Source: Streptomonospora salina (GTDB taxonomy: Bacteria > Actinomycetota > Actinomycetes > Streptosporangiales > Streptosporangiaceae). From it: 64,000 nt of DNA. Positions 17,044 to 25,646 of the stretch are shown here, in pieces. The stretch is taken from assembly GCF_014204715.1 (NCBI RefSeq), contig NZ_JACHLY010000001.1, positions 806,001 to 870,000 on the forward strand, given 5' to 3'. The notes beneath the pieces were generated by a model that saw only the letters and a program-made list of their open reading frames with translations, ran no database searches and was not told where the DNA came from. Position 1 is the first letter of the stretch, and each line of letters opens with the position of its first letter. Both the position numbers and the translations under genes were made by a program.

Positions 17044-18150
17044 ATGGGTTGGAAACCGCGCCGGCGCTCCGGCCGCAACACCCTCGGCGCGCTCGCTGCA
17101 GCGGGCATCGTGCTCGCCGCGACCGCGTGCAGCACCCCGCAAGCCGGCGGCGACGGCGGCGGGGACGGGGAGGACGGCGGCTCCGAGGGCCCCTTCACCA
17201 TCGGTGTCAGCAACGGCTTCATCGGCAGCGAGTGGCGGGAGCAGATGATCTCCGTCCTGGAGGACTCCTTCGCCGACTACGAGTCCGAGGGAGTCGTCGA
17301 CGAACTGGTGGTGGAAAGCGCCGACGTCGACGTCAACGGACAGATCCAGCAGATCCGCAACCTCATCCGCTCCGACGTCGACGCGATCATCGTCAACCCC
17401 AACTCCCCCACCGCCCTCGACCAGGTCTTCGCCGAAGCGGCCGACCAGGGCATCGCGATCGCGGCGATCGACCAGGCGGTGGAGTCCGAACACGTCACCA
17501 ACGTGGTGATCGACCAGGCCGAATGGGCGTCGATCTCGGCGGAGTGGCTGGCCGGCGAGGTCGGCGACGGCGGCCGGATCGTCGCGGTCAACGGCATCGA
17601 CGGCCACCCCGCCAACGAGGCCCGCTGGTCGGGCGCCCAGGAGGTGTTCGACGAGGCCGGTGTGGAGGTCGCGGCCAACGACTACGCCGAGTGGGACCAG
17701 AGCCAGGGCCAGACCGTCACCCGCGACCTGCTGGCCAGCAACCCCGACGTGGACGGCGTGTTCGTCCAGGACGGCATGGCGCTGGGCGCGATGCAGGCGC
17801 TGCAGTCCGAGGACCTGGTCGGCGACGTCGCCATCACCGGCGAGGCCCGCGTGGGCTACATGAAGGAGTGGAACACCCTGCGCGAGTCCGACACGGACTT
17901 CTCCAGCATCGGGGTGCCCAACCCGCCGTCGGTGTCGGTGTCGGCGCTGCACGTGGTGGTGCGGCAGTTGCAGGGCGAACAGCTCGCCGACGGCGAACTG
18001 GAGAACGGCAACACGCTCCACCTGCCCATCCCCGAGACCGTCACCGACGACAACTTCGACGAGCGCTTCGCCGAGGTCGAGGACCGGCCCGACGCCTACG
18101 CCGTCGACCACAACATCACCCCCGAACAAGCCGACGGCTACTTCGAATAG
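17044..18150 (+). CDS. sugar ABC transporter substrate-binding lipoprotein
   Basis: 368 residues with a lipoprotein signal peptide: basic start, hydrophobic core, lipobox AATAC with Cys29. A Gly/Asp-rich linker follows, then a periplasmic-binding-protein type I (RbsB-like) domain, with IGVSNGFIGSEWREQM near residue 55 and DAIIVNPNSPTAL near residue 113. Start after a GGAGG site. It is the first structural gene of the transporter operon. The ligand is presumably a monosaccharide or polyol; the sequence does not say which. Confidence 0.9.
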   Translation: MGWKPRRRSGRNTLGALAAAGIVLAATACSTPQAGGDGGGDGEDGGSEGPFTIGVSNGFIGSEWREQMISVLEDSFADYESEGVVDELVVESADVDVNGQIQQIRNLIRSDVDAIIVNPNSPTALDQVFAEAADQGIAIAAIDQAVESEHVTNVVIDQAEWASISAEWLAGEVGDGGRIVAVNGIDGHPANEARWSGAQEVFDEAGVEVAANDYAEWDQSQGQTVTRDLLASNPDVDGVFVQDGMALGAMQALQSEDLVGDVAITGEARVGYMKEWNTLRESDTDFSSIGVPNPPSVSVSALHVVVRQLQGEQLADGELENGNTLHLPIPETVTDDNFDERFAEVEDRPDAYAVDHNITPEQADGYFE

Positions 18151-18214
18151 GCCGCCGCTCGGGGCCGGGCCGCGCGCGGTCCGGCCCCGGGGACGCAGCA
18201 GCAGGGAGAAAGCT

Positions 18215-19960
18215 GTGGACACACCGCCGTTTCTGCGGATGAGCGGCGTGCGCAAACGCTACGGCGGCGTCACCGCCCTGGCCGGAGCCGACTTCGGCGC
18301 CGACGCCGGAAGCGTGCACGCCGTCCTGGGCCCCAACGGTTCGGGCAAGTCGACGCTGCTGAAAGTACTGACCGGTGTGGTGCGGCCGGACGCGGGCGAG
18401 GTGCTGCTCGCCGACCGCCGGCTGCGCCCGCGCGGCCCGCGCGACACGCTTGCCGCCGGCGTCAGCGCGGTCTACCAGGAGCTGTCGCTGATCGAGGACT
18501 TCTCGGTCCTGGACAACCTGGTGCTGGGCGTGGAGCCGACCCGGTTCGGGGTGCGCGACCACCGGGCGGCCCGCGACCGTGCGCTGCCGTGGCTGGAGCG
18601 CTTCGCCCCGGCGTTCGGCGGCCGCGTGCCCGTCGCGGAACGCGCGGGCGACCTCGATCCCGGCGAGCGCCAGATCGTGGAGATCTGCAAGGCGCTGGTG
18701 CGCGAGCCCCGGGTGCTCGTGCTGGACGAGGCCACCGCCTCGCTGCGCCGCGCCCAGGTGCAGGTGCTGTTCGACGTGGTGGCCGAGCTGCGCGCGCAGG
18801 GCGCGCTCATCCTGTTCATCACCCACCGGCTGGCCGAGATCCGGGCCGTGTGCGACTACGCGACGATCATGCGCAACGGCCGCGACGTCACCACCGCCGC
18901 GGTCTCCGAGACCGCCGAGGGCGAGCTCGTGGAGCTGATGTCCGGCGGATCGGTGCCGGAGGCCGCGCACCCGGGCGGTGCGGCCCCCGGCACCGCGGGG
19001 GCGCCGCGGGGCGGCGCTGGGGCGGAACCCGCCGAAGCCGCCGCCCCCGGCACCTCCGCATCCCCCGAGACGGACCCGGCGGACGGGTCGCCCGAGGCGG
19101 CACCGCTGCTGGAGGTCGACGGCCTGGTCGGCGACCGGCTCGACCACGTGTCCCTGCGGGTCCGCCCCGGGGAGGTGGTGGGCCTGGGCGGATTGCAGGG
19201 CCAGGGCCAGTCGGAGCTGCTGGCGACGCTGTTCGGGGCGCGCCGGCGCGCCGGCGGAACCGTGCGGCTGCGGGGCCGGCCGGTCCACCCCCGCTCACCC
19301 AAGCAGGCGGTGCGGGCGGGAATCGCCTACGTTCCCGGAAACCGGGGACTGCAGGGGCTTGCGCTGGGCCGGCCGATCCTGGAGAACTTCGCCCTGCCGT
19401 CGGTGGGGCGCCGCGCCGCGCTGGGCGTCGCGCTGTCCAAGCGCCGCGAGGCCGCCGAGGCGCGCGCCGTCGCCGAGCGCATCGGCACCCGCTACGGCTC
19501 GCTGGACGATCCCGTCTCCACCTTGTCGGGCGGCAACCAGCAGAAGATCGTCGTGGGCAAGTGGTTTCCCACCGATCCCGCGGTGGTGCTGATGGACGAC
19601 CCCGCCAAAGGCATCGACGTGGGTGCCAAAGCGGAGATGTTCGCGGTGGTCGCGGAACTGGCGGCGTCGGGGGCGGCGGTGGTGCTGGGTTCCAGCGACG
19701 ACCGCGAGCTGGTCGAGGTCTGCGACCGGGTGCTGGTGCTGTTCGAGGGCCGCGTCGTCGACGAGGTCGCCGGGGACCGGCTCACCGAGGACACGCTGAT
19801 CGCCGGCGCCATGCACGTCGCCGACGCCGACGCTTCCGGGACCGCGCCCGCCCCGGGCGGCGATCCCCGCCGCCGGGACGGGGCGGCCGGGCCGGACGAG
19901 GCCGCCGCGGCCCCGGAAGCGCCCCGAACACCGCCGATCCCGGATCGAGGAAGGCGATGA
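18215..19960 (+). CDS. sugar ABC transporter ATP-binding protein (tandem ATPase, RbsA/MglA type)
   Basis: 581 residues, GTG start after AGCAGGGAGAAA. Two ABC domains: the first with Walker A GPNGSGKST (39-47), a degenerate signature DLDPGERQIVE and Walker B VLVLDEATASL; the second with the usual loss of Walker A (GLQGQGQSELL) but a full signature TLSGGNQQK and VVLMDDPAKGIDVGAK. An Ala/Pro/Gly linker of about 40 residues (near 250-290) separates them, longer than usual. Its TGA overlaps the ATG of the next permease (ATGA). It energises sugar import. Confidence 0.92.
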   Translation: MDTPPFLRMSGVRKRYGGVTALAGADFGADAGSVHAVLGPNGSGKSTLLKVLTGVVRPDAGEVLLADRRLRPRGPRDTLAAGVSAVYQELSLIEDFSVLDNLVLGVEPTRFGVRDHRAARDRALPWLERFAPAFGGRVPVAERAGDLDPGERQIVEICKALVREPRVLVLDEATASLRRAQVQVLFDVVAELRAQGALILFITHRLAEIRAVCDYATIMRNGRDVTTAAVSETAEGELVELMSGGSVPEAAHPGGAAPGTAGAPRGGAGAEPAEAAAPGTSASPETDPADGSPEAAPLLEVDGLVGDRLDHVSLRVRPGEVVGLGGLQGQGQSELLATLFGARRRAGGTVRLRGRPVHPRSPKQAVRAGIAYVPGNRGLQGLALGRPILENFALPSVGRRAALGVALSKRREAAEARAVAERIGTRYGSLDDPVSTLSGGNQQKIVVGKWFPTDPAVVLMDDPAKGIDVGAKAEMFAVVAELAASGAAVVLGSSDDRELVEVCDRVLVLFEGRVVDEVAGDRLTEDTLIAGAMHVADADASGTAPAPGGDPRRRDGAAGPDEAAAAPEAPRTPPIPDRGRR

Positions 19961-21015
19961 CTACCCCCACCCCCACCCGTTCCCCCGCCGCGCAGGCGGC
20001 GCGGGAAGCTCCGGGGCCGCTGGCCCGCACCGCGCAGTCGGTGGCGGCGGTACGCATGCCGACGCTGGCCGTCACGGCGCTGCTGGTGATCACCGTCGCC
20101 GCGTCGATCGCGCTCCAGCCGTCCTTCTTCTCGCCCTACTCGCTCAGCGCGAGCTTCGCGACGATCCTGCCGGTGGCCACCATCGCCGCCGCGCAGACCA
20201 TCATCGTGCTGGGCGGCGGCATCGACCTGTCCATCGGCACGATCGTCACGCTGGCGTCGGCGGTGTCGGTGGTCCTGATGGACGGCGACGACGCCCGCCT
20301 GCCGCTGGCGCTGGCGGCGGGCCTGGCCACCGGCGCCGCGTGCGGGCTGGTCAACGGCCTGGTGGTGGCCGGGCTGCGGCTGCAGCCGATCGTGGCGACC
20401 TTCGCCACCAGCTCGGTGTTCGGCGGGGCGGCGCTGCTGGTGCTGCCCCAGCCCGGCGGAACCGCCTCGCCCGCCCTCACCGAGACGTTCGGCCTGGTGC
20501 TGGCGGTCTACATCCCCGTTCCTGCTGTGCTGCTGCTGGCGCTGTGGCTGGCGTGGCGGCTGCTTCGCCGGCACCGGTTCGGCCAGTACCTCTACGCGGT
20601 GGGCGGCAACGCCGACGCCGCCTACACCTCGGCCGTTCCGGTCTCGGTGGTACGGGTCTTCTCCTACGTCGCGGGCGGAACGGTGGCGGCGCTGGCCGGC
20701 ATCGCGCTGCTGGCCGACTCCGGAGCCGGCGACCCGACCCTGGGGACCGAACTGACCCTGGGCTCGATCGCGGCGCTGGTCATCGGCGGCACCCGGCTGC
20801 GCGGCGGTTCGGGCGGCGTCGGCGGGGCGCTGGTGGGTGCGATCGTGCTGTCGCTGATCCAGGGCCTGGTGTTCTTCGCCGGGGTCCCCACCGACGCCCG
20901 CGAGTTCGTCTACGGCTGCATCATCATCGCCGCCATCGCGCTGGCCGGGCTGCTGACCTCCCGCAGCGGCACGCGGCGGCCGGCGCCCGCGCGCGGAAAG
21001 GCAGGCACCGCATGA
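19957..21015 (+). CDS. sugar ABC transporter permease 1
   Basis: 352 residues, an RbsC-like BPD-type membrane protein with about nine hydrophobic segments and the family's conserved stretches IIVLGGGIDLSIGTIV, GLVNGLVV, QYLYAVGGNADAAY and GGTRLRGGSGGVGG. It overlaps the ATPase by 4 bases at its start and the second permease by 4 bases at its end, so the whole transporter is translationally coupled. It forms a heteromeric channel with permease 2. Confidence 0.92.
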   Translation: MTTPTPTRSPAAQAAREAPGPLARTAQSVAAVRMPTLAVTALLVITVAASIALQPSFFSPYSLSASFATILPVATIAAAQTIIVLGGGIDLSIGTIVTLASAVSVVLMDGDDARLPLALAAGLATGAACGLVNGLVVAGLRLQPIVATFATSSVFGGAALLVLPQPGGTASPALTETFGLVLAVYIPVPAVLLLALWLAWRLLRRHRFGQYLYAVGGNADAAYTSAVPVSVVRVFSYVAGGTVAALAGIALLADSGAGDPTLGTELTLGSIAALVIGGTRLRGGSGGVGGALVGAIVLSLIQGLVFFAGVPTDAREFVYGCIIIAAIALAGLLTSRSGTRRPAPARGKAGTA

Positions 21016-22055
21016 GCACCCCCACAGCCGAAGCCGGCGCCGGACCCCCGGACACGCCCGAGCGGGCGCCCGGCCCGGCCCGCACTCCGCTGCTGCACCG
21101 GCTGGTGCGCGACCCGGTGGTGATCTCCGGTTCGGCCGCCGTGCTGCTGTGGGTGGCGGCGGCGCTGGTATCACCGTCCTTCGCCGACTGGGGCCAGTTC
21201 ATCACGCTGATGACGGTGGCGTCGTTCCTCGGCGTCATCGCGATCGGCCAGACCCTGGTCATCATCGCCGGCGGCGAGGGCATCGACCTGTCCGTGGGCG
21301 CCACCGCGACCCTGTCGGCGATCGTCGCCTCCCGCTTCATGGACGGCACGAACGACGGGTTCGTGGTCGCGGTGCTGCTGGCGCTGGGGGCCTGCTGCGT
21401 CGTGGGCGTCGTCAACGCGGTGGGCGTGCTGGTGTTCCGGGTGCCGCCGCTGGTGATGACGCTGGGCATGATCGCGGTGGTCACCGGGTTCATCCGGCTC
21501 TACACCGGCGGCCGGCCCGAAGGGTCGGCCGCACCGCTGCTGCGCACCCTGGTCGCCGGCGACACCGTCGCCGGCATCCCGGGGGTGCTGTGGCTGTGGC
21601 TGGGCTTGTCGGTTCTGGTCATCTGGCTGCTGCGGCGCAGCCCGTTCGGTTGGCGGCTGTATGCGGTGGGCGCCAACCGCACCACCGCCTACCTGTCCGG
21701 CGTCGACACCGCGGCGGTCAAGTTCTCCGCCTACGTTCTGTCGTCGATGTTCGCGGGGGTGGGCGGGCTGCTGCTGCTCGGCTACTCCCAGAACGTCTAC
21801 ACCAGCCTGGGCACCGACTACATGCTGAACAGCGTCGCCGCGGCCGTCATCGGCGGCACCGCGCTGATCGGGGGTGTGGGCGGCTACTTGGGCACCGTCA
21901 TCGGCGCGATCCTGCTGACCGTCCTCGACTCGCTGCTGCGGATCATGCAGATCGGCGGCGGCGAGTGGGGCGACGCGCCCCGCCAGATCATCTACGGCCT
22001 GGTCCTGATCACGGTCCTGACCGCGTACGGCCGGCAGAAGCGGCTGCGGCAGTGA
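21012..22055 (+). CDS. sugar ABC transporter permease 2
   Basis: 347 residues, a second RbsC-like permease with VIIAGGEGIDLSVGATATL, RVPPLVMTLGM, WRLYAVGANRTTAYLSG and GGTALIGGVGGYLGT. It starts at an ATGA overlap with permease 1. Two different permeases with one ATPase is the usual layout for ribose, galactose, autoinducer or inositol-type importers. The downstream dehydrogenase begins 47 bases later with its own GGAGAG site. Confidence 0.92.
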   Translation: MSTPTAEAGAGPPDTPERAPGPARTPLLHRLVRDPVVISGSAAVLLWVAAALVSPSFADWGQFITLMTVASFLGVIAIGQTLVIIAGGEGIDLSVGATATLSAIVASRFMDGTNDGFVVAVLLALGACCVVGVVNAVGVLVFRVPPLVMTLGMIAVVTGFIRLYTGGRPEGSAAPLLRTLVAGDTVAGIPGVLWLWLGLSVLVIWLLRRSPFGWRLYAVGANRTTAYLSGVDTAAVKFSAYVLSSMFAGVGGLLLLGYSQNVYTSLGTDYMLNSVAAAVIGGTALIGGVGGYLGTVIGAILLTVLDSLLRIMQIGGGEWGDAPRQIIYGLVLITVLTAYGRQKRLRQ

Positions 22056-22102
22056 CCGGCGGCCACTCCCGGCATTCATCCACCGGATTTGGAGAGTCCA
22101 AC

Positions 22103-23374
22103 GTGACAGCACAGGCGAGCGACCGGCTCGGAGTCGGAATCGTCGGCAGCGGATTCATCGCCGACTTCCACACCCGCGCGTTCCGCGGCGTGCGCGACGC
22201 CGACGTGACCGCGGTCTGCGGGCGCACCGAGTCCGCGGTGCGCGCCGTCTGCGACCTCGCGCGCGAACAGCGCGTCGGCGACCCCGCCGCCTACGCCGAC
22301 GTCCGCGATATGGTGCGCGACCCGGCGGTGGACGCGGTGTGGGTGACCACCCCCAACCACGTGCGGGCCGAGACCGTGCGCGCGATCACCGAGGAGGTCT
22401 CCTCGGGGCGCGCGTCGCTGCGCGGCATCGCGATCGAGAAGCCGCTGGGGCGCACCGTCGCCGAAGCCGCGGAGGTCAAGCGGATGGTCGACGAGGCCGG
22501 GCTGCTGCACGGCTACCTGGAGAACCAGGTGTTCGCGCCCGGGGTCACCCGCGCCCACGACCTGGTGTGGTCGCGCGGCGCCCGGGAGGCGGGGTCGCCG
22601 TACCTGGCCCGATGCGCCGAGGAGCACAACGGTCCGCACAAGGGCTGGTTCTGGCAGGGTGACAAGCAGGGCGGCGGCGTCCTCAACGACATGATGTGCC
22701 ACAGCGTGGAGGCGGGGCGCTTCCTGCTGACTCCCCCGGGCGTTCCGGCTTCGGAGTGGCTGACACCGGTGAGCGTGGACGCCACCATCGCCGCGCTGAA
22801 GTGGTCCCGCCCGGCCTACGCCGAGGAACTGATGCGCCGGTACGGCCCCGAGGTCGACTACCGCAACCGGCCCGCCGAAGACTACGCGCGCTCGACCATC
22901 GTCTTCCGCAACGGCGACGGCGACGAGGTGGTGGCCGAGGGCACCACGTCGTGGAGCTATGTGGGCGCGGGTCTGCGGCTGAGCTTCGAGCTGCTGGGCC
23001 CGGAGTACGCCATGCAGGTCAACAGCCTCGACACCGAGGCCAAGGTGTTCCTCAGCCGCGAGGTCGCCGGTCAGGCGGGCGAGGACCTGGTGGAGAAGCA
23101 GAACGCCGAGGGCGGGCTGATGCCGGTGCTGCCGGACGAGGCGGGCGCCTACGGCTACACCGAGGAGGACCGGCACATGGTGACCCGGTTCCTCGACGAC
23201 CGCCGGCCGGACGAGGGGCTGGACGACGGGCTGCAGGTGACGCGCCTGCTGATGGCCGCCTACCTGTCGGGACAGGAGGGGCGCCGCATCGACCTCACCG
23301 ACACCGCGCAGCAGGCCGAGCTGGACTCCTTCGTCCCCCGCGTCGCCCAGGGCACCTGGAAACCGGGGCACTAG
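22103..23374 (+). CDS. Gfo/Idh/MocA family oxidoreductase
   Basis: 423 residues, GTG start after GGAGAG. N-terminal NAD(P) Rossmann domain (VGIVGSGFIADFHTRAF), the EKPLGRTVAEA motif near residue 113 carrying the family lysine, and a C-terminal alpha/beta substrate domain. The catalytic histidine is probably in NDMMCHSVEAGRF. It is the last gene of the ABC operon and most likely oxidises or epimerises the imported sugar or polyol. A terminator hairpin begins 14 bases after the stop. Confidence 0.9.
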   Translation: MTAQASDRLGVGIVGSGFIADFHTRAFRGVRDADVTAVCGRTESAVRAVCDLAREQRVGDPAAYADVRDMVRDPAVDAVWVTTPNHVRAETVRAITEEVSSGRASLRGIAIEKPLGRTVAEAAEVKRMVDEAGLLHGYLENQVFAPGVTRAHDLVWSRGAREAGSPYLARCAEEHNGPHKGWFWQGDKQGGGVLNDMMCHSVEAGRFLLTPPGVPASEWLTPVSVDATIAALKWSRPAYAEELMRRYGPEVDYRNRPAEDYARSTIVFRNGDGDEVVAEGTTSWSYVGAGLRLSFELLGPEYAMQVNSLDTEAKVFLSREVAGQAGEDLVEKQNAEGGLMPVLPDEAGAYGYTEEDRHMVTRFLDDRRPDEGLDDGLQVTRLLMAAYLSGQEGRRIDLTDTAQQAELDSFVPRVAQGTWKPGH

Positions 23375-23388
23375 CGGACGTCGGGAGT

Positions 23389-23424
23389 GCGGGGCGGCCC
23401 GTCTGGGAGGACCGGCCGCCCCGC
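23389..23424 (+). terminator. terminator of the sugar transporter operon
   Basis: GCGGGGCGGCC (23389-23399) and GGCCGCCCCGC (23414-23424) form a perfect 11-bp stem with a 14-base loop, directly behind the dehydrogenase gene. Confidence 0.75.
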
Positions 23425-23518
23425 CGCACCCCGGAGGCCGGGCGGGGTCGTCCCAGACGGCGGCCGCGCGTGCCGGCGGCCCGGCTGCTTCCCGAGGCCC
23501 CCGGAGCGGGTGCGGGGT

Positions 23519-24481
23519 TCAGGAGGGATCCGGTCCCAACGGGTAGGTGAGGCCGGTCAGCTCCTCCGATACCTCCCACAGGTGCCGCTGCGCGGCGGTG
23601 TCGTGGGAGCTGCGGCTGGAGCCGGCCGGCTTCGGCGGTCCGGTGAACTCGCCGACGCCTGCGGGGCCGTAGTAGCCGCCGCCGCGCACGTCGGCCGCGG
23701 TGGCGGCGTACAGCAGCGGGAGCACGCCCCGGTCGGCGGTCTGGGCGATCCAGAAGTTGACCGGGCGCAGGGCGGGCCCCATCGCCGCGCGCACCAGAGG
23801 AGAGTGGTGCCGGAAGAGCCCGGTGCGCGAGACGCCCGGGTGCGCGGCCGCGGACACGGCCTTCTCCCCGGCGGCCTCCAGGCGGCGCTGGAGCTCGTAG
23901 GCGAACATGAGGTTGGCGAGTTTGGACTGGCCGTAGGCGCCCATGCGGTCGTAGCGGCGGTTGCGCCAGTGCAGGTCGTCGAAGTCGATTCGGCCGCGCC
24001 GGTGGGCGATGCTGCTCACGGTGACGATGCGGGGGTTCTCGGCCGCCAGCACGCGGTCCAGCAGCAGCCCGGTGAAGGCGAAGTGGCCCAGGTGGTTGAC
24101 GCCGAACTGCTGCTCGAAGCCCTCGGCGGTACGCCCCAGCGGCGGCGTCATCAGCCCGGCGTTGTTGAGCAGCAGGTCGATGCGGGGCCGGACGTTTCGC
24201 AGGCGCTGGGCGGCCGCACGTACCGAGTCGAGCGAGGACAGGTCCAGTTCCAGGGTCTCCAGGCGCGCGCCGGGAACCTCGGCGCGGATCGTGTCGGCGG
24301 CCTCCTCGCCTTTGGCGGTGTCGCGGCAGGCGATGACGACCTCGGCTCCCCGCGCGGCCAACGCGCGGGCGGCCTCGCGCCCCAGGCCGTTGTTGGCCCC
24401 GGTGACGACGGCGCAGTGCCCGCTCTGGTCGGGCATGTGCTCGAAGGTCCAGTTGCCGGTGCGGGCCTGTTCGGGTGGCAT
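23519..24481 (-). CDS. SDR family oxidoreductase (retinol dehydrogenase / protochlorophyllide reductase-like)
   Basis: 320 residues from the ATG at 24481 (AAGAGG upstream). Cofactor loop TGANNGLGREAARAL, an Arg after strand 2 (IACRDTAKGEEA) that favours NADP, DLSSLDSV, LLLNNAGLM, and catalytic Ser in VTVSSIAHRRG with Tyr-x-x-x-Lys in YGQSKLAN. C-terminal extension typical of the larger SDR type. It stands alone between the sugar operon (converging) and the nucleosidase cluster, 214 bases downstream of the latter with no clear link. Confidence 0.88.
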   Translation of the reverse strand: MPPEQARTGNWTFEHMPDQSGHCAVVTGANNGLGREAARALAARGAEVVIACRDTAKGEEAADTIRAEVPGARLETLELDLSSLDSVRAAAQRLRNVRPRIDLLLNNAGLMTPPLGRTAEGFEQQFGVNHLGHFAFTGLLLDRVLAAENPRIVTVSSIAHRRGRIDFDDLHWRNRRYDRMGAYGQSKLANLMFAYELQRRLEAAGEKAVSAAAHPGVSRTGLFRHHSPLVRAAMGPALRPVNFWIAQTADRGVLPLLYAATAADVRGGGYYGPAGVGEFTGPPKPAGSSRSSHDTAAQRHLWEVSEELTGLTYPLGPDPS

Positions 24482-24695
24482 AGGCCTCTTTTCGGGCCGG
24501 GGATCGGGGCGCGCGCCCGCCCCGCCGGCGGGTTGGGACTCGCACGGACGACGGGCGCCGCACGGCCAACGCGCCGCCTGATTCCGGCGTTCCGCTGCAG
24601 ACAGGCATGGCAGGGGAGATTCAGGGCACAGTGGCCCCGGCGCCGCCGACGCAGAGCCACCCGACTCAGCGCCGGCGGCTGCCTTCTCCGCCGTT

Positions 24696-25646
24696 TCAGC
24701 CTTGGTCGGGGGTGAACAGGTCCAGGAACGCGCAGGCGAAGGCGGCGGCGCTGCGCGCCGCAACCGGCTGCCACGCCTCGTCGCTCGCGGCGTCCTTGCC
24801 GGTGAGCATGTCGGAGATGCCGCGGACGACCAGCACGGTGCTGTCGCCGTTGAGGTAGGCGCCGTGCAGGACGCCGTAGCCTTCCATCTCCAGCGCCACG
24901 GCGTCGCCGCAGTAGGCGCGGATGCGCTCGGCGCTACGTGCCCGCTCGTGAGCGACGACCTTTCCCCCGGCCGCGATCGGCTTGACGAACCCGCGCGGGT
25001 GGAGCCCGGGCACCGGGTCGAGGATGCGTTCCTGCCACTCCTGGCGGAACGCGGTGTCCATCGCGCGCTGCACGGCGGCGTGCGAGGGCGCCGCCGTCTT
25101 GATGCGCGGCAGGTAGGCGTCCTGCTCCTCTTTGCCGGACTCGTAGTCGTAGACGGTGTCGGCTACGACGACGTCGCCCATGCGCACGTCCTTGAGGCCG
25201 CCCGCGATCCCGAGGAAGAGGATCAGCTCGGGGTCCAGTGCGGTGCGCGCGCGTTCCACGTGCACGGCTGCGCCGACGTTGCCCTGGCCGATCCGGGCCA
25301 GGGCGACCCGGCGGGAGCGGGCTGCGCCGCGCACGGTTCCGGTGCGGTAGAGGGTCCCGCCGGCGGAGCGCTCGCCGAAGGGGCCCTCCATGTGCTCGGC
25401 GACCGCCCGGTACTCGCATTCGAGCGCGGTGATGACCACTGCGCCACCGGCCAGGCCGGGGCCGCTGTCCCAGCGGGACGCGGCCTCGGCGAGGCGTTCC
25501 GCCCCGGCCGACGGAGGGGTCTCCCGGTTCTGCGTGATCCTGTTGCGGTCGCCCGCGCTGACGATGCCGCTGACGTCCATGTGTCCGTAGTTCGTGATGC
25601 CCTTGTCGACGTTCATCGGCTGGTGTCCGTTTCCGCTCTGGGTCAC
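24696..25646 (-). CDS. nucleoside phosphorylase/MTA-SAH nucleosidase-type effector with N-terminal homotypic motif
   Basis: 316 residues. GTG start overlaps the stop of the upstream membrane-protein gene by 4 bases (GTGA). Residues 66-312 form a PNP_UDP_1 domain: VVITALECEYRAV, LFLGIAGGLKDVRMGDVVVA and the late ALEMEGYGVLHGAY ... RGISDM that place base and ribose in nucleosidases. Residues 19-40 (NYGHMDVSGIVSAGDRN ...) repeat a 22-residue motif found at the C-terminus of the upstream protein. PNP domains serve as effectors in prokaryotic NTP-dependent conflict and NLR-like systems. I infer a nucleotide- or nucleoside-cleaving effector recruited through the motif. A housekeeping MTA/SAH nucleosidase is the alternative, but it would not explain the N-terminus or the coupling. 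Confidence 0.82.
   Translation of the reverse strand: MTQSGNGHQPMNVDKGITNYGHMDVSGIVSAGDRNRITQNRETPPSAGAERLAEAASRWDSGPGLAGGAVVITALECEYRAVAEHMEGPFGERSAGGTLYRTGTVRGAARSRRVALARIGQGNVGAAVHVERARTALDPELILFLGIAGGLKDVRMGDVVVADTVYDYESGKEEQDAYLPRIKTAAPSHAAVQRAMDTAFRQEWQERILDPVPGLHPRGFVKPIAAGGKVVAHERARSAERIRAYCGDAVALEMEGYGVLHGAYLNGDSTVLVVRGISDMLTGKDAASDEAWQPVAARSAAAFACAFLDLFTPDQG
25527..25592 (-). other. copy 2 of the shared 22-residue motif (N-terminus of nucleosidase)
   Basis: Residues 19-40 of the nucleosidase-type protein, separated from its enzyme domain by a roughly 25-residue linker. Spacing and Gly/Asn turns match copy 1 exactly with no gap. Confidence 0.85.

Noticed and set aside
24696-25646. 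Housekeeping MTA/SAH nucleosidase (mtnN)
   Set aside because: The N-terminal motif, coupling to a membrane protein and local context argue for an effector, so no gene symbol was given; enzymatic identity remains possible.
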